Assembly (NCBI RefSeq): GCF_052117125.1
Contig: NZ_JBQKJT010000007.1
Span: 1 to 64,000, forward strand
Direction: 5' to 3'
DNA: 64,000 nt
From: Avoscillospira_A sp052117125
Lineage (GTDB): Bacteria; Bacillota; Clostridia; Oscillospirales; Oscillospiraceae
Part shown: in pieces, positions 7,861 through 15,576 of the stretch
How positions within the stretch are numbered: position 1 is the first letter of the stretch
Layout of the letters: the number at the start of each line of letters is the position of its first letter
Made by a program: the position numbers and the translations under genes
The notes under the pieces: generated by a model
The model's database searches: none
Told to the model about the DNA's origin: nothing
Seen by the model: the letters and a program-made list of their open reading frames with translations, nothing else

Positions 7861-8550
7861 ATGATTGAGTTTCAGAACGTGAAGAAAACCTACGACAACG
7901 GCACCAAGGCGTTGCGGGGTGTCAATCTTCGCATCGATGACGGAGAATTCGTCTTTCTGGTGGGACCGTCCGGTTCCGGTAAGTCCACCCTCATCAAGCT
8001 GCTGACGGCGGAGCTGCGGCCCACCTCCGGCTCGGTGCAGGTCAACGGTTTTAAAGTGGAATCCATCAAACAGAGTTCCATCCCGTTTATGCGCCGCACC
8101 CTGGGGGTGGTGTTCCAGGACTTCCGGCTCATTGAGAACAAGACGGTTTATGAAAACGTGGCGTTCGCCATCCGAGTGGTGGGCGCCAAGGAGAAGGTCA
8201 TCCACAAGCGGGTGTCCTATGTGCTGGGTTTGGTTGGCCTGGACAAGAAGGGTCACCGCCTGCCCAACGAACTGTCCGGCGGCGAGCAGCAGCGTGTGGC
8301 CATCGCCAGAGCGCTGGTCAACAATCCCTCCATCATCATCGCCGACGAGCCCACGGGCAATCTGGACCCGGCCCGCTCTCTGGAGATCATGATGCTGCTG
8401 GAGCACATCAACGCCCTGGGCACCACCGTTCTGGTGGTTACCCATGAACGGGATTTGGTCAACCGCTTTACCAAGCGTGTGGTGGCCATCGACGAAGGCA
8501 AAATCATCAGCGACGGAATGGACGGGTACTATACGTATGAAGAGGAATAA
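7861..8550 (+). CDS. ftsE: Cell division ATP-binding protein FtsE
   Basis: A 229-residue ABC ATPase. Walker A GPSGSGKST is at 35-43, the signature LSGGEQQRVAIARAL and the Walker B IIIADEPTGNLD follow, and the family-typical FQDFRLI Q-loop is present. With FtsX it forms a mechanotransmitter that activates extracellular peptidoglycan hydrolases at the septum. It overlaps ftsX by 14 bases, which suggests translational coupling, and is followed by the likely target hydrolase. Confidence 0.97.
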   Translation: MIEFQNVKKTYDNGTKALRGVNLRIDDGEFVFLVGPSGSGKSTLIKLLTAELRPTSGSVQVNGFKVESIKQSSIPFMRRTLGVVFQDFRLIENKTVYENVAFAIRVVGAKEKVIHKRVSYVLGLVGLDKKGHRLPNELSGGEQQRVAIARALVNNPSIIIADEPTGNLDPARSLEIMMLLEHINALGTTVLVVTHERDLVNRFTKRVVAIDEGKIISDGMDGYYTYEEE

Positions 8551-9424
8551 ATTTGGTTATCTGATCCGCGAAGGCGTCCGGGGCATTTTCCTCCATGGCT
8601 TTATGTCCTTCGCGGCGGTCTGCGTTACCGTTGCCTGTTTGATCATCATGGGCAGCTTCAGTCTGATCCTGTACAACCTCAGCGTCATGGTGACGGAGCT
8701 GGAACAGGAAAATGAAATGATCGTCTATATTGACGAAACCTATACGGAAGATCAGGCTAAGAGCGTCGGGTCGCAGATCAATATGATTGGAAATGTACAC
8801 AACGCCCAGTTTATTTCCAGGGAAGAGGCCCTGAAAAACTTTGTGGAAGAACAGAACGATCCCGACGCCTTTGCCGGACTGCAATCCGACACGCTGCGGG
8901 ACCGGTTTGTGATTACGCTGGAGGACAACACCCTTATGCGGCAGACGGAAAATGATCTGCGGCAGATTCAGGGGGTGGCCGATGTATCGGCCCACTACGA
9001 GATCTCGGAGGGCTTCACCACATTGCAGCATGTGCTGCGCATTGCTTCTGTGGCCATCATTGCGGTACTGCTGGTGGTGTCCCTGCTGATCATTTCCAAT
9101 ACGGTCAAACTGGCCATGTATGACCGTAAGGATGAAATCGCGGTCATGCGCATGGTGGGCGCCACCAACGGATTTATCCGGATGCCCTATGTGGTGGAAG
9201 GCTTCCTCCTGGGCATGTTCGGCGCTGCCGTGGCCTTTTTCCTGGAGTGGGGCCTGTATAAGCTGGTGGCGGAGCGCATTGCTTCGGTGGATACGCTGCG
9301 GCTGTTCACCGTGGTGCCCTTCTCCGAGGTCCTGTATCTGATGATTGCCGCCTATGCCATCACCGGCTTTATGGTGGGCGTCTTTGGCAGTCTTCTTTCC
9401 ATCCGTAAATTCCTGAACGTCTGA
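8537..9424 (+). CDS. ftsX: Cell division protein FtsX
   Basis: A protein of about 295 residues with a short N-terminal cytoplasmic segment, one transmembrane helix (about residues 20-45), a large extracellular loop (about 50-165) and three further helices in the C-terminal FtsX domain (DRKDEIAVMRMVGATNGFIRMPY motif). The ATG at 8537 (MKRNKFGYLI) is inside the end of ftsE; a longer frame has no matching start site. The extracellular loop would contact the coiled-coil M23 protein encoded next. Confidence 0.95.
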   Translation: MKRNKFGYLIREGVRGIFLHGFMSFAAVCVTVACLIIMGSFSLILYNLSVMVTELEQENEMIVYIDETYTEDQAKSVGSQINMIGNVHNAQFISREEALKNFVEEQNDPDAFAGLQSDTLRDRFVITLEDNTLMRQTENDLRQIQGVADVSAHYEISEGFTTLQHVLRIASVAIIAVLLVVSLLIISNTVKLAMYDRKDEIAVMRMVGATNGFIRMPYVVEGFLLGMFGAAVAFFLEWGLYKLVAERIASVDTLRLFTVVPFSEVLYLMIAAYAITGFMVGVFGSLLSIRKFLNV

Positions 9425-9441
9425 TCATCTGGGAGGATACC

Positions 9442-10713
9442 ATGAAACAACGCAGATTACTTGTATCCATCGTAGCCATTATTCTGTCTGTGCTGATGCT
9501 CGGCGGCGTATTTCTCAGTGTGCTGCCGGTTCCCGTATCGGCGGCCTCGTCGTCGGAGTTGAAGAACAAGATCAACGACTTGCAGAGCAAGGCTGATGAA
9601 ATCGCCGCACAGGCGGCGGACCTGCAACAGCAGATTGCCGATAATCAATCGGAAACGCAGTCCATTGTGGACAAGAAAGCCAACATCGATCAGCAGATTG
9701 AGCTGACCCGCCAGCAGGTGGAAAACCTGAACCAGCAGATTCAACAGTATAATCTGCTGATTGCCGCCAAGCAGGAGGAGCTGGATCAGGCGCTGGACAA
9801 TGAGACGAAGCTCAATGAACAGTATAAGCTGCGTCTGCGGGCCATGGAGGAGACGGGCAACGTGTCCTATTGGTCGGTTCTGTTCAATGCCAGCAGTTTT
9901 ACCGATTTGCTGGACCGTATCGATATGATCTACGAGATCAGCGAGGCTGACCAGATCATGCTGCAGCAGCTGCGGGATGTGGCCGACCAGATTTCCGCTG
10001 CCAAGGCGGAAGTGGAGGCGGGCCGCGCCGAACTGGAGGCCGCCAAGGCGGAGCAGGACGTGCTGGAGCAGCAGCTGTCCGAGCAGCGTGCCGAAGCTGA
10101 CGCCATGATCACCGAGCTCATGAGCAAGCAGGACGAGCTGAAAGCCGCCAGCGAGACATATGACGCCCTGGAGGCGGAAGTACGCCAGCAGATTTTGGAT
10201 ACCCAGAAGGCTTACGAGGACGCACTGGCCGACGAGGAGGCACAGCGGAAGATTGAGCAGGCCCGTCAGGAGGCTGCCAGCGGCAACATCAGCCGTCCCA
10301 GCGGCGGCGCCAGCAGCAGCGGCTTTGTGTCCCCGCTGCCGGCAGGCAGCTGTTATGTGTCCTGTGCCTACGGCTACCGGGAGCACCCCATCTACGGTTA
10401 CTATTCCATGCACTCCGGCGTGGACCTGGCTGCCGGTGCCGGCACGCCCATCTATGCTGTTAAGAGCGGTACCGTGACCACGGCTACCTATAGCAGTGTT
10501 AACGGCTATTATGTCTCCATCAGCCATAATGACGGCTTTGGCAGTCTGTATGCCCATATGACCAACTATGTGGTGTCTGTGGGCGACTATGTCAATCAGG
10601 GCGACATCATCGGCTATGTGGGCAGCACCGGTTGGAGCACCGGCGCACACCTGCACTTTGAGGTGTTCTACGGCGGCTCCAATGTCAACCCCATGGATTA
10701 CATCTCTATCTAA
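9442..10713 (+). CDS. Murein hydrolase activator/M23 metallopeptidase (EnvC-like)
   Basis: A 423-residue secreted protein. A signal peptide (residues 1-32, ending VSA-AS) is followed by a long Gln/Glu-rich coiled coil (about 33-275), a Ser/Gly linker and a C-terminal M23 domain. The zinc motifs are intact: His324-x3-Asp328 in HSGVD and HLHFEV at 403-408, so unlike E. coli EnvC it may itself cut cross-links. The coiled coil is the part that FtsX bends in known FtsEX-EnvC/PcsB systems. It lies 17 bases after ftsX. Confidence 0.93.
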   Translation: MKQRRLLVSIVAIILSVLMLGGVFLSVLPVPVSAASSSELKNKINDLQSKADEIAAQAADLQQQIADNQSETQSIVDKKANIDQQIELTRQQVENLNQQIQQYNLLIAAKQEELDQALDNETKLNEQYKLRLRAMEETGNVSYWSVLFNASSFTDLLDRIDMIYEISEADQIMLQQLRDVADQISAAKAEVEAGRAELEAAKAEQDVLEQQLSEQRAEADAMITELMSKQDELKAASETYDALEAEVRQQILDTQKAYEDALADEEAQRKIEQARQEAASGNISRPSGGASSSGFVSPLPAGSCYVSCAYGYREHPIYGYYSMHSGVDLAAGAGTPIYAVKSGTVTTATYSSVNGYYVSISHNDGFGSLYAHMTNYVVSVGDYVNQGDIIGYVGSTGWSTGAHLHFEVFYGGSNVNPMDYISI

Positions 10714-10729
10714 CCGAAGATTCCAAAGC

Positions 10730-10763
10730 CCCACAGTGTGCCCGGAGCGGGGCACACTGTGGG
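10730..10763 (+). repeat. Strong hairpin between the M23 gene and ctpA
   Basis: A perfect 14-bp stem (CCCACAGTGTGCCC with its complement) has loop GGAGCG (10744-10749). No T run follows, so it is probably not a full terminator. It may protect the upstream mRNA 3' end or tune the ratio of the two proteins. Confidence 0.75.
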
Positions 10764-10797
10764 TGTCCTTGATTTTATGGCAGAAGGGAGTCAAACC

Positions 10798-11973
10798 TTG
10801 AAAAAATTCTGGAAAGCAGCCATGGTCCTGGGATTGATGGCCGCCAGCGCGGCGGTGACGTTCTGCATCACCTACCGGGAGCTGGGCAGCGCCATACCGT
10901 CCACACCGTGGACAGCCAAGACCGAGGAAATCAGCCGGTATCTGGATGCGTACTTTATCGATGAGTACGACCCGGAGCGGTTGGCCGACGGGGCAGCCGC
11001 CGGTATGATTGCAGCCACCGGCGACGAATGGAGCTACTATATCTCCGCCGATGATTACGACGCCTATTTGGAGCAGATGAACAACGCCTATGTGGGCATC
11101 GGCGTTACCATTCAGGCAGAGGACGGACTGGACGGGTTCCGCATTATGGAAGTTACTGCCGACGGACCGGCTGACCAAGGCGGCGTCCAGGTGGACGATG
11201 TGCTGACCCATGTGGAAGGGGAGTCGGTGACGGAGCTGGGGCAGGAGGAAACTGTGAACCGGGTCCGGGGCGAAGAGGGGACAGAGGTACAGCTGACTTT
11301 GAGCCGCGATGGGGAACCCTATGATGTGACGTTGAAGCGGGGCAATGTCCAGCAGGCGGTGGCCACCTACACCATGACCGAAGATAAAATTGCTGTCATC
11401 ACCATTGCCAATTTTGACGCCGACTGTGCCCGCCAAAGCATGGCCGCCGTGGAACAGGCCCAGGTCGAAGGGGCAAAAGCCATTGTGTTCGATGTTCGCA
11501 ACAACCCCGGCGGTATGAAAACGGAGCTGGTGAGGCTGCTGGATTATCTGTTGCCGGAGGGCGTGCTGTTCCGCAGTGTGGACTATGCCGGTGAGGAGGA
11601 AATCGACGAATCCGATGCCGCCTGTGTGGACCTGCCCATGGCGGTGCTGGTCAATCATGAATCCTACTCTGCAGCGGAGTTCTTTGCCGCAGCATTGCAG
11701 GAGTATGACGCAGCGGAAATAGTCGGTACCCAGACGTATGGCAAGGGCAATTTCCAAAGTACCTTCCCCCTGTCGGACGGCTCGGCCATCGCCATTTCCA
11801 TCGGCAAATACTATACGCCAAAGGGCGTCAGCCTCACCGGCGTGGGCATTACTCCCGACGTGGTGGTGGAGCTGAACGACGAAGAGGCCGTCAAGCTGTA
11901 TTATAACCAGCTGCCGATGGAGGAGGACCCGCAGATGCAGGCGGCTCTGGCATTGTTCCAAGAATCTACTTGA
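10798..11973 (+). CDS. S41 family carboxy-terminal processing protease
   Basis: A protein of about 391 residues with an N-terminal signal anchor (residues 1-23), a PDZ domain (about 95-180) and an S41 protease domain. The catalytic pair is visible: Ser291 in SYSAAEF and Lys316 in TYGKGNFQ; the oxyanion region DVRNNPGG precedes them. CtpA proteins trim secreted or lipid-anchored proteins, often cell-wall hydrolases. Position after ftsEX and the M23 protein suggests it controls that hydrolase, an inference. The start is a TTG seven bases after GAAGGGAG; a longer frame from 10738 would start inside the hairpin. Confidence 0.92.
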   Translation: MKKFWKAAMVLGLMAASAAVTFCITYRELGSAIPSTPWTAKTEEISRYLDAYFIDEYDPERLADGAAAGMIAATGDEWSYYISADDYDAYLEQMNNAYVGIGVTIQAEDGLDGFRIMEVTADGPADQGGVQVDDVLTHVEGESVTELGQEETVNRVRGEEGTEVQLTLSRDGEPYDVTLKRGNVQQAVATYTMTEDKIAVITIANFDADCARQSMAAVEQAQVEGAKAIVFDVRNNPGGMKTELVRLLDYLLPEGVLFRSVDYAGEEEIDESDAACVDLPMAVLVNHESYSAAEFFAAALQEYDAAEIVGTQTYGKGNFQSTFPLSDGSAIAISIGKYYTPKGVSLTGVGITPDVVVELNDEEAVKLYYNQLPMEEDPQMQAALALFQEST

Positions 11974-11998
11974 CGAAGGAACCGGAATCTTCTATAAT
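11970..11998 (+). promoter_or_regulatory. Promoter for greA-lysS
   Basis: TTGACG (11970-11975) and a perfect TATAAT (11993-11998) are spaced by 17 bases. The -35 hexamer overlaps the stop codon of the S41 protease gene. Confidence 0.8.
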
Positions 11999-12067
11999 CA
12001 ACAAGATAACGCATCAGACAAATCTTTGTCTGTACAATAAATGATAAAATTTGGAAGGATCGTATCT

Positions 12068-12550
12068 ATGGCTAAGGAATATAAGATCAGCAGCGCCCGC
12101 CTGAAGCAGCTGGAGGACGAGCTCCACTACCTCAAGACCACCCGGGAAAAAGAGGTGGCCGAGCATCTGAAAGAGGCCCGCAGTTTTGGCGACCTCTCTG
12201 AGAACAGTGAATATGACGAGGCCAAGAACGAGCAGGCCAAGCTCTACGGCCGCATTGCCGAGGTGGAGAACATTCTGGCCCATGCTGTCATCATCGATGA
12301 CGCCAGCGAGGAAAACAGCGGCCGCATCGGTCTGGGCTGTGTTGTCACTGTCCTGGACCTGGATGTGGACGAGACGGAGACCTATACCATTGTTGGCTCT
12401 CAGGAGGCCAACCCCATGGAAGGCTGCATCTCCGATGATTCTCCCTTTGGCCGCGCCATGGTGGGTAAGACCGAGGGCGACACAGTAGAGGTGGAGGCCC
12501 CGGTGGGCATGCTGAAGTTCAAAATCATCTCTGTGGAGAAGAAGGCCTGA
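12068..12550 (+). CDS. greA: Transcription elongation factor GreA
   Basis: A 160-residue factor that enters the secondary channel of RNA polymerase and stimulates cleavage of backtracked RNA. The N-terminal antiparallel coiled coil includes the acidic tip (ARSFGDLSENSEYDEAKNEQ), whose Asp and Glu residues hold the catalytic magnesium; the C-terminal FKBP-like domain ends VGMLKFKIISVEKKA. The ATG at 12068 follows GGAAGGA; nine upstream in-frame residues lack a start site. Followed 21 bases later by lysS, a common pairing in Firmicutes. Confidence 0.97.
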   Translation: MAKEYKISSARLKQLEDELHYLKTTREKEVAEHLKEARSFGDLSENSEYDEAKNEQAKLYGRIAEVENILAHAVIIDDASEENSGRIGLGCVVTVLDLDVDETETYTIVGSQEANPMEGCISDDSPFGRAMVGKTEGDTVEVEAPVGMLKFKIISVEKKA

Positions 12551-12571
12551 TACGACAAAGGAGGTAACCCA

Positions 12572-14074
12572 GTGTCTGAAGAAAAGAGAAATGAACAGCC
12601 CGAGGTGTCGTACAGCGATCAGGTGCGCATTCGTCGGGAGAAGCTGAGCCAGCTACAGGAGAGCGGCAATGACCCGTTCCAGCTGACAAAATTTAATGTG
12701 ACCAGCGACAGCGCTACCATCAAGGCCAATTTTGACGCCATGGAGAATCAGCCGGTGTCTGTGGCTGGCCGTCTTATGAGCAAGCGCGGTATGGGTAAGG
12801 TCAGTTTCTGCGATTTGCAGGATAAGACCGGTCGCATTCAGCTGTATGTCCGAAAGGACGAAGTGGGCGAGGAGTGCTATAACTTCTTCAAGAAGTATGA
12901 CATCGGTGACATTGTCGGCGTTGATGGCACCGTATTTCGCACCCAGCGGGGTGAAATGAGCGTCCGGGCGGAGAAGGTGACGCTGCTGAGCAAATCCCTG
13001 CTGCCGCTGCCTGAGAAATTCCACGGCCTGACCGACAAGGAGACCCGGTATCGTCAGCGCTATGTGGATTTGATTGTCAATCCCGAAGTCCGTAAGAACT
13101 TTGAAATCCGCTCCAAGTTCATTAAGCACGTCCGTGACTTCATGGACAACCGCGGTTATATGGAAGTAGAGACGCCGGTGCTGAACACCATCTCCGGCGG
13201 CGCTACGGCACGTCCCTTTATTACACACCATAACACGCTGGACATTGATATGTATATGCGGATTGCCACCGAACTGCCCTTGAAGCGGCTGATTGTCGGC
13301 GGCATGGACCGCGTGTATGAAATTGGCCGTATCTTCCGAAATGAAGGTATGGACCCCAAGCATAACCCGGAGTTTACCACCATTGAGCTCTATCAGGCGT
13401 ATGCTGATTTCAATGATATGATGGACCTTTTTGAAGACCTGCTGACCTCTGCCGCGCAGAAGCTGCTGGGGACCTATGAGGTGGAATGGCAGGGCGAGAA
13501 AATCAATCTGGCGCCCGGCTGGCCCCGTATGCCCATGCACGAAGCCGTCAAGAAGTACTGCGGCATCGATTTCATGACCATCGACAGCGATGAGGATGCG
13601 GTGGCCGCTGCCTCCGCCATCGGCGTGGAGCTGCCGGAGACGGCGGATAAGACCTGGGGCAACGCATTGTATGAGTGCTTCGACCAGCGGGTGGAAAAGC
13701 AGCTGATTCAGCCGACCTTTATCACCATGCATCCGGTGGATGTGTCTCCGCTGGCCAAGCGGTCCCCCAAGGACCCCCGCTTGACAGAGCGCTTTGAGCT
13801 GTTCATCTGCCATAGCGAAATGGGCAACGCGTTCTCCGAGCTGAATGACCCCATTGATCAGCGCAGCCGCTTCCAAAAGCAGGTGGAGCTGCGGGACAAG
13901 GGCGATGATGAGGCCGGTATGATGGACGAGGATTTCCTGACTGCATTGGAATACGGTATGCCCCCCACGGGCGGCTTGGGTATCGGTATTGATCGCTGCG
14001 TGATGCTGCTGACCGGCGCCGATTCCATCCGTGATGTGATTCTGTTCCCCACCATGAAGCCCCTCGCAGACTAA
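12572..14074 (+). CDS. lysS: Lysyl-tRNA synthetase (class II)
   Basis: A 500-residue class II aminoacyl-tRNA synthetase that charges tRNA-Lys. The OB-fold anticodon-binding domain covers about residues 55-175. Catalytic motif 2 (FRNEGMDPKHNPEFT) and motif 3 (GLGIGIDRCVMLLTG) are intact, and the length is normal. The start is GTG at 12572 behind AAAGGAGGTAACCCA. No T-box or lysine leader lies upstream. The mobile element begins soon after its stop codon. Confidence 0.97.
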   Translation: MSEEKRNEQPEVSYSDQVRIRREKLSQLQESGNDPFQLTKFNVTSDSATIKANFDAMENQPVSVAGRLMSKRGMGKVSFCDLQDKTGRIQLYVRKDEVGEECYNFFKKYDIGDIVGVDGTVFRTQRGEMSVRAEKVTLLSKSLLPLPEKFHGLTDKETRYRQRYVDLIVNPEVRKNFEIRSKFIKHVRDFMDNRGYMEVETPVLNTISGGATARPFITHHNTLDIDMYMRIATELPLKRLIVGGMDRVYEIGRIFRNEGMDPKHNPEFTTIELYQAYADFNDMMDLFEDLLTSAAQKLLGTYEVEWQGEKINLAPGWPRMPMHEAVKKYCGIDFMTIDSDEDAVAAASAIGVELPETADKTWGNALYECFDQRVEKQLIQPTFITMHPVDVSPLAKRSPKDPRLTERFELFICHSEMGNAFSELNDPIDQRSRFQKQVELRDKGDDEAGMMDEDFLTALEYGMPPTGGLGIGIDRCVMLLTGADSIRDVILFPTMKPLAD

Positions 14075-14188
14075 TATCCAAAAAATACACGATATAGAGT
14101 GATATTTGCTGTTGCAAACACTATATATTGTGGTTCATTGAAGGTCAGACTTTATTTTACCACAGCGTTACCACATTTGCTGAGAATA

Positions 14189-14357
14189 CCACACAGAAGT
14201 GTGGGAGGGTAGGAGAGTGGATCTGACCGATTAGGTCGGCAGGACCAGCCAAGTGTTATGCTTGGAGTGGCCGCGTTATGCGGTCTAAAATGGGCATTCG
14301 CGCTAATCAAACAAACGATATAGGGAGTCGGTCTAGTACCGGCTCCCTTATTTTTTT
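14189..14357 (+). ncRNA. Candidate structured non-coding RNA
   Basis: Within a 442-base stretch without an ORF (14075-14516) there is a run of compact hairpins. CCACAC/GTGTGG (14189-14204) closes an AGAA loop. GACC/GGTC (14225-14237) follows, and a second GACC at 14243-14246 could compete for the same GGTC. Then come CCAAG/CTTGG and CCGC/GCGG stems whose loops share the heptamer GTTATGC (14255-14261 and 14275-14281). The run ends in a strong terminator. No coding frame or ribosome-binding site fits. It matches no RNA family that I recognise, so function is unknown; strand is set by the terminator. Confidence 0.5.
14323..14357 (+). terminator. Terminator ending the candidate RNA
   Basis: GGGAGTCGGT and ACCGGCTCCC pair (one G-U) around a 5-base loop at 14333-14337, followed by TTATTTTTTT. 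Confidence 0.85.
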
Positions 14358-14369
14358 GTATAAAAACAA

Positions 14370-14412
14370 GGGTACAGAAATCCGTTAAGGAAGTCTGTAC
14401 CCTATTTTTTTT
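14370..14412 (+). terminator. Second tandem terminator
   Basis: GGGTACAGA (14370-14378) and TCTGTACCC (14394-14402) form a 9-bp stem with a 15-base loop, then TATTTTTTTT. An A run on the left side may also let it stop minus-strand transcripts arriving from the lipoprotein gene. Confidence 0.75.
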
Positions 14413-14516
14413 GTATGCCGCTCAGGGGTGGCTCAGGAGAGAAGATTAGACATCGAATAGTGTACGAGTGTTGATAGATCCAATGTCCGCTCTAAAAGCG
14501 CGTAAGCGGCCTTATA

Positions 14517-14927
14517 TTAAGTCTTGCTTTTTTCCAGTATAACCGTGAGTCCGTTTGCTATCTCAACGCGAAGCTCGTCTCCATCATAACTAAGCAGTTC
14601 ATAGTCTGTTGCCTCGTCTGGGTCGTATAGTTCGACTACCGTATCCTGCACGGTGTAAGAAAGCTCTATTTCTTCTGTGCTGTCAACGTAGTCGGGCCTG
14701 ATTAGTGTGGCATTCCCACTCTTTGTGAAAATTATAGAGATCTTATTAAAGCCTACAGAGGTTTCTCCATATAGTTCGCTGATGTCGTCTGTAGAGACAT
14801 ATTCTCCGTTACAGTCATAGCCAGATACAATCCACGTCCCTGCTATCGTATCTCCGCTGCTCCCACAAGCTGTAAGCAATAGGGAGAGTGTGGTTAACAT
14901 AAATATAAAGCCGAAGATTCGTTTCAT
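14517..14927 (-). CDS. Small lipoprotein of unknown function
   Basis: A 136-residue protein with a type II signal peptide: positively charged start MKRIFG, hydrophobic core and lipobox LTAC with the lipidated Cys at residue 21. The mature part is about 115 residues of mixed strand-rich sequence including AGTWIVSGYDCNG, similar in style to lipocalin-like or DUF-type small lipoproteins, but no family is assigned. It lies in AT-richer DNA downstream of the integrase on the same strand, so it is probably cargo of the element. Confidence 0.7.
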   Translation of the reverse strand: MKRIFGFIFMLTTLSLLLTACGSSGDTIAGTWIVSGYDCNGEYVSTDDISELYGETSVGFNKISIIFTKSGNATLIRPDYVDSTEEIELSYTVQDTVVELYDPDEATDYELLSYDGDELRVEIANGLTVILEKSKT

Positions 14928-14985
14928 GTCATTTTATCCCTTCTTTCTTTTATTGATTATACTACCAAATAGATACAAATACAAC

Positions 14986-15561
14986 CTATGGTTTATTGAA
15001 CCTAGTACATTTGCAGTGCCCATAAGGGTTGCTATGGCGCAGCCAGTAGCTGCTAACCTCAATTATGCGACCACAATTATGACACTTACATTTCCAGCGT
15101 GTCTCGTTGCTGGCAATACGTTCATTTTGTACTGGTGCTATTACTTCAAGGTGCCCAAACTGCATCCCGGTAAGGTTATATTTAAGCTGTGATCTGGCGC
15201 ATCCGCAAGATGTCGTTTTGCCATTACGAAGACTTTCGGACAGTACAGATACAACATTTCCACATTCACATTGGCAGATCCACTTTGCCTTACCTGGTTT
15301 TGCAGTCGTATCCTTTTGAATCACTGTAAGCTTATCAAAGACCATGCCTTTAAGATCAATCAAAGATGATGACTTATGCCTTAGGCATCCGCAAGATTTT
15401 GTGCCATTCTTTTTTAATAAGTTGGTGGACGACACGACAACTATATTCCCGCATTCGCACTTGCACATCCACATAGGCCGTCCAGGCTTGTTGTCTTCAA
15501 CTCTTTTTATAACCGATAGCATATCAAATGTGCGCCCGGTGAGATCTATCAATTTCCCCAT
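14986..15561 (-). CDS. Triple Cys-rich repeat protein (phage/AP2-associated type)
   Basis: A 191-residue protein built from three tandem copies of a roughly 60-residue unit: DLTGxxFxxLxVI, then WxCKCxCGN, then a GTKSCGC-like end. Each unit has four to five cysteines spaced like a zinc ribbon (the third keeps CKCHNCG and CKC). Repeats of this kind are frequent in Firmicutes phage and mobile-element proteins, sometimes fused to AP2 DNA-binding domains, so sequence-specific DNA binding is likely but inferred. The ATG follows AAGGAGGG. It ends the integrase operon, starting 15 bases after int stops. Confidence 0.7.
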   Translation of the reverse strand: MGKLIDLTGRTFDMLSVIKRVEDNKPGRPMWMCKCECGNIVVVSSTNLLKKNGTKSCGCLRHKSSSLIDLKGMVFDKLTVIQKDTTAKPGKAKWICQCECGNVVSVLSESLRNGKTTSCGCARSQLKYNLTGMQFGHLEVIAPVQNERIASNETRWKCKCHNCGRIIEVSSYWLRHSNPYGHCKCTRFNKP

Positions 15562-15576
15562 TTCCAGCCCTCCTTG

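Noticed and set aside
9457..11961. A minus-strand open frame of more than 800 codons opposite the M23 and CtpA genes
   Set aside because: It is His/Gly/Gln-rich antisense sequence generated by the codon bias of two well-supported genes on the plus strand; no start site or family motif.
12551..12571. T-box or lysine riboswitch ahead of lysS
   Set aside because: Only 21 bases separate greA and lysS, too short for either leader.
14075..14360. tRNA or tmRNA gene in the hairpin-rich stretch after lysS
   Set aside because: No cloverleaf, no GTTCGA T-loop and no CCA end; hairpin sizes do not fit.
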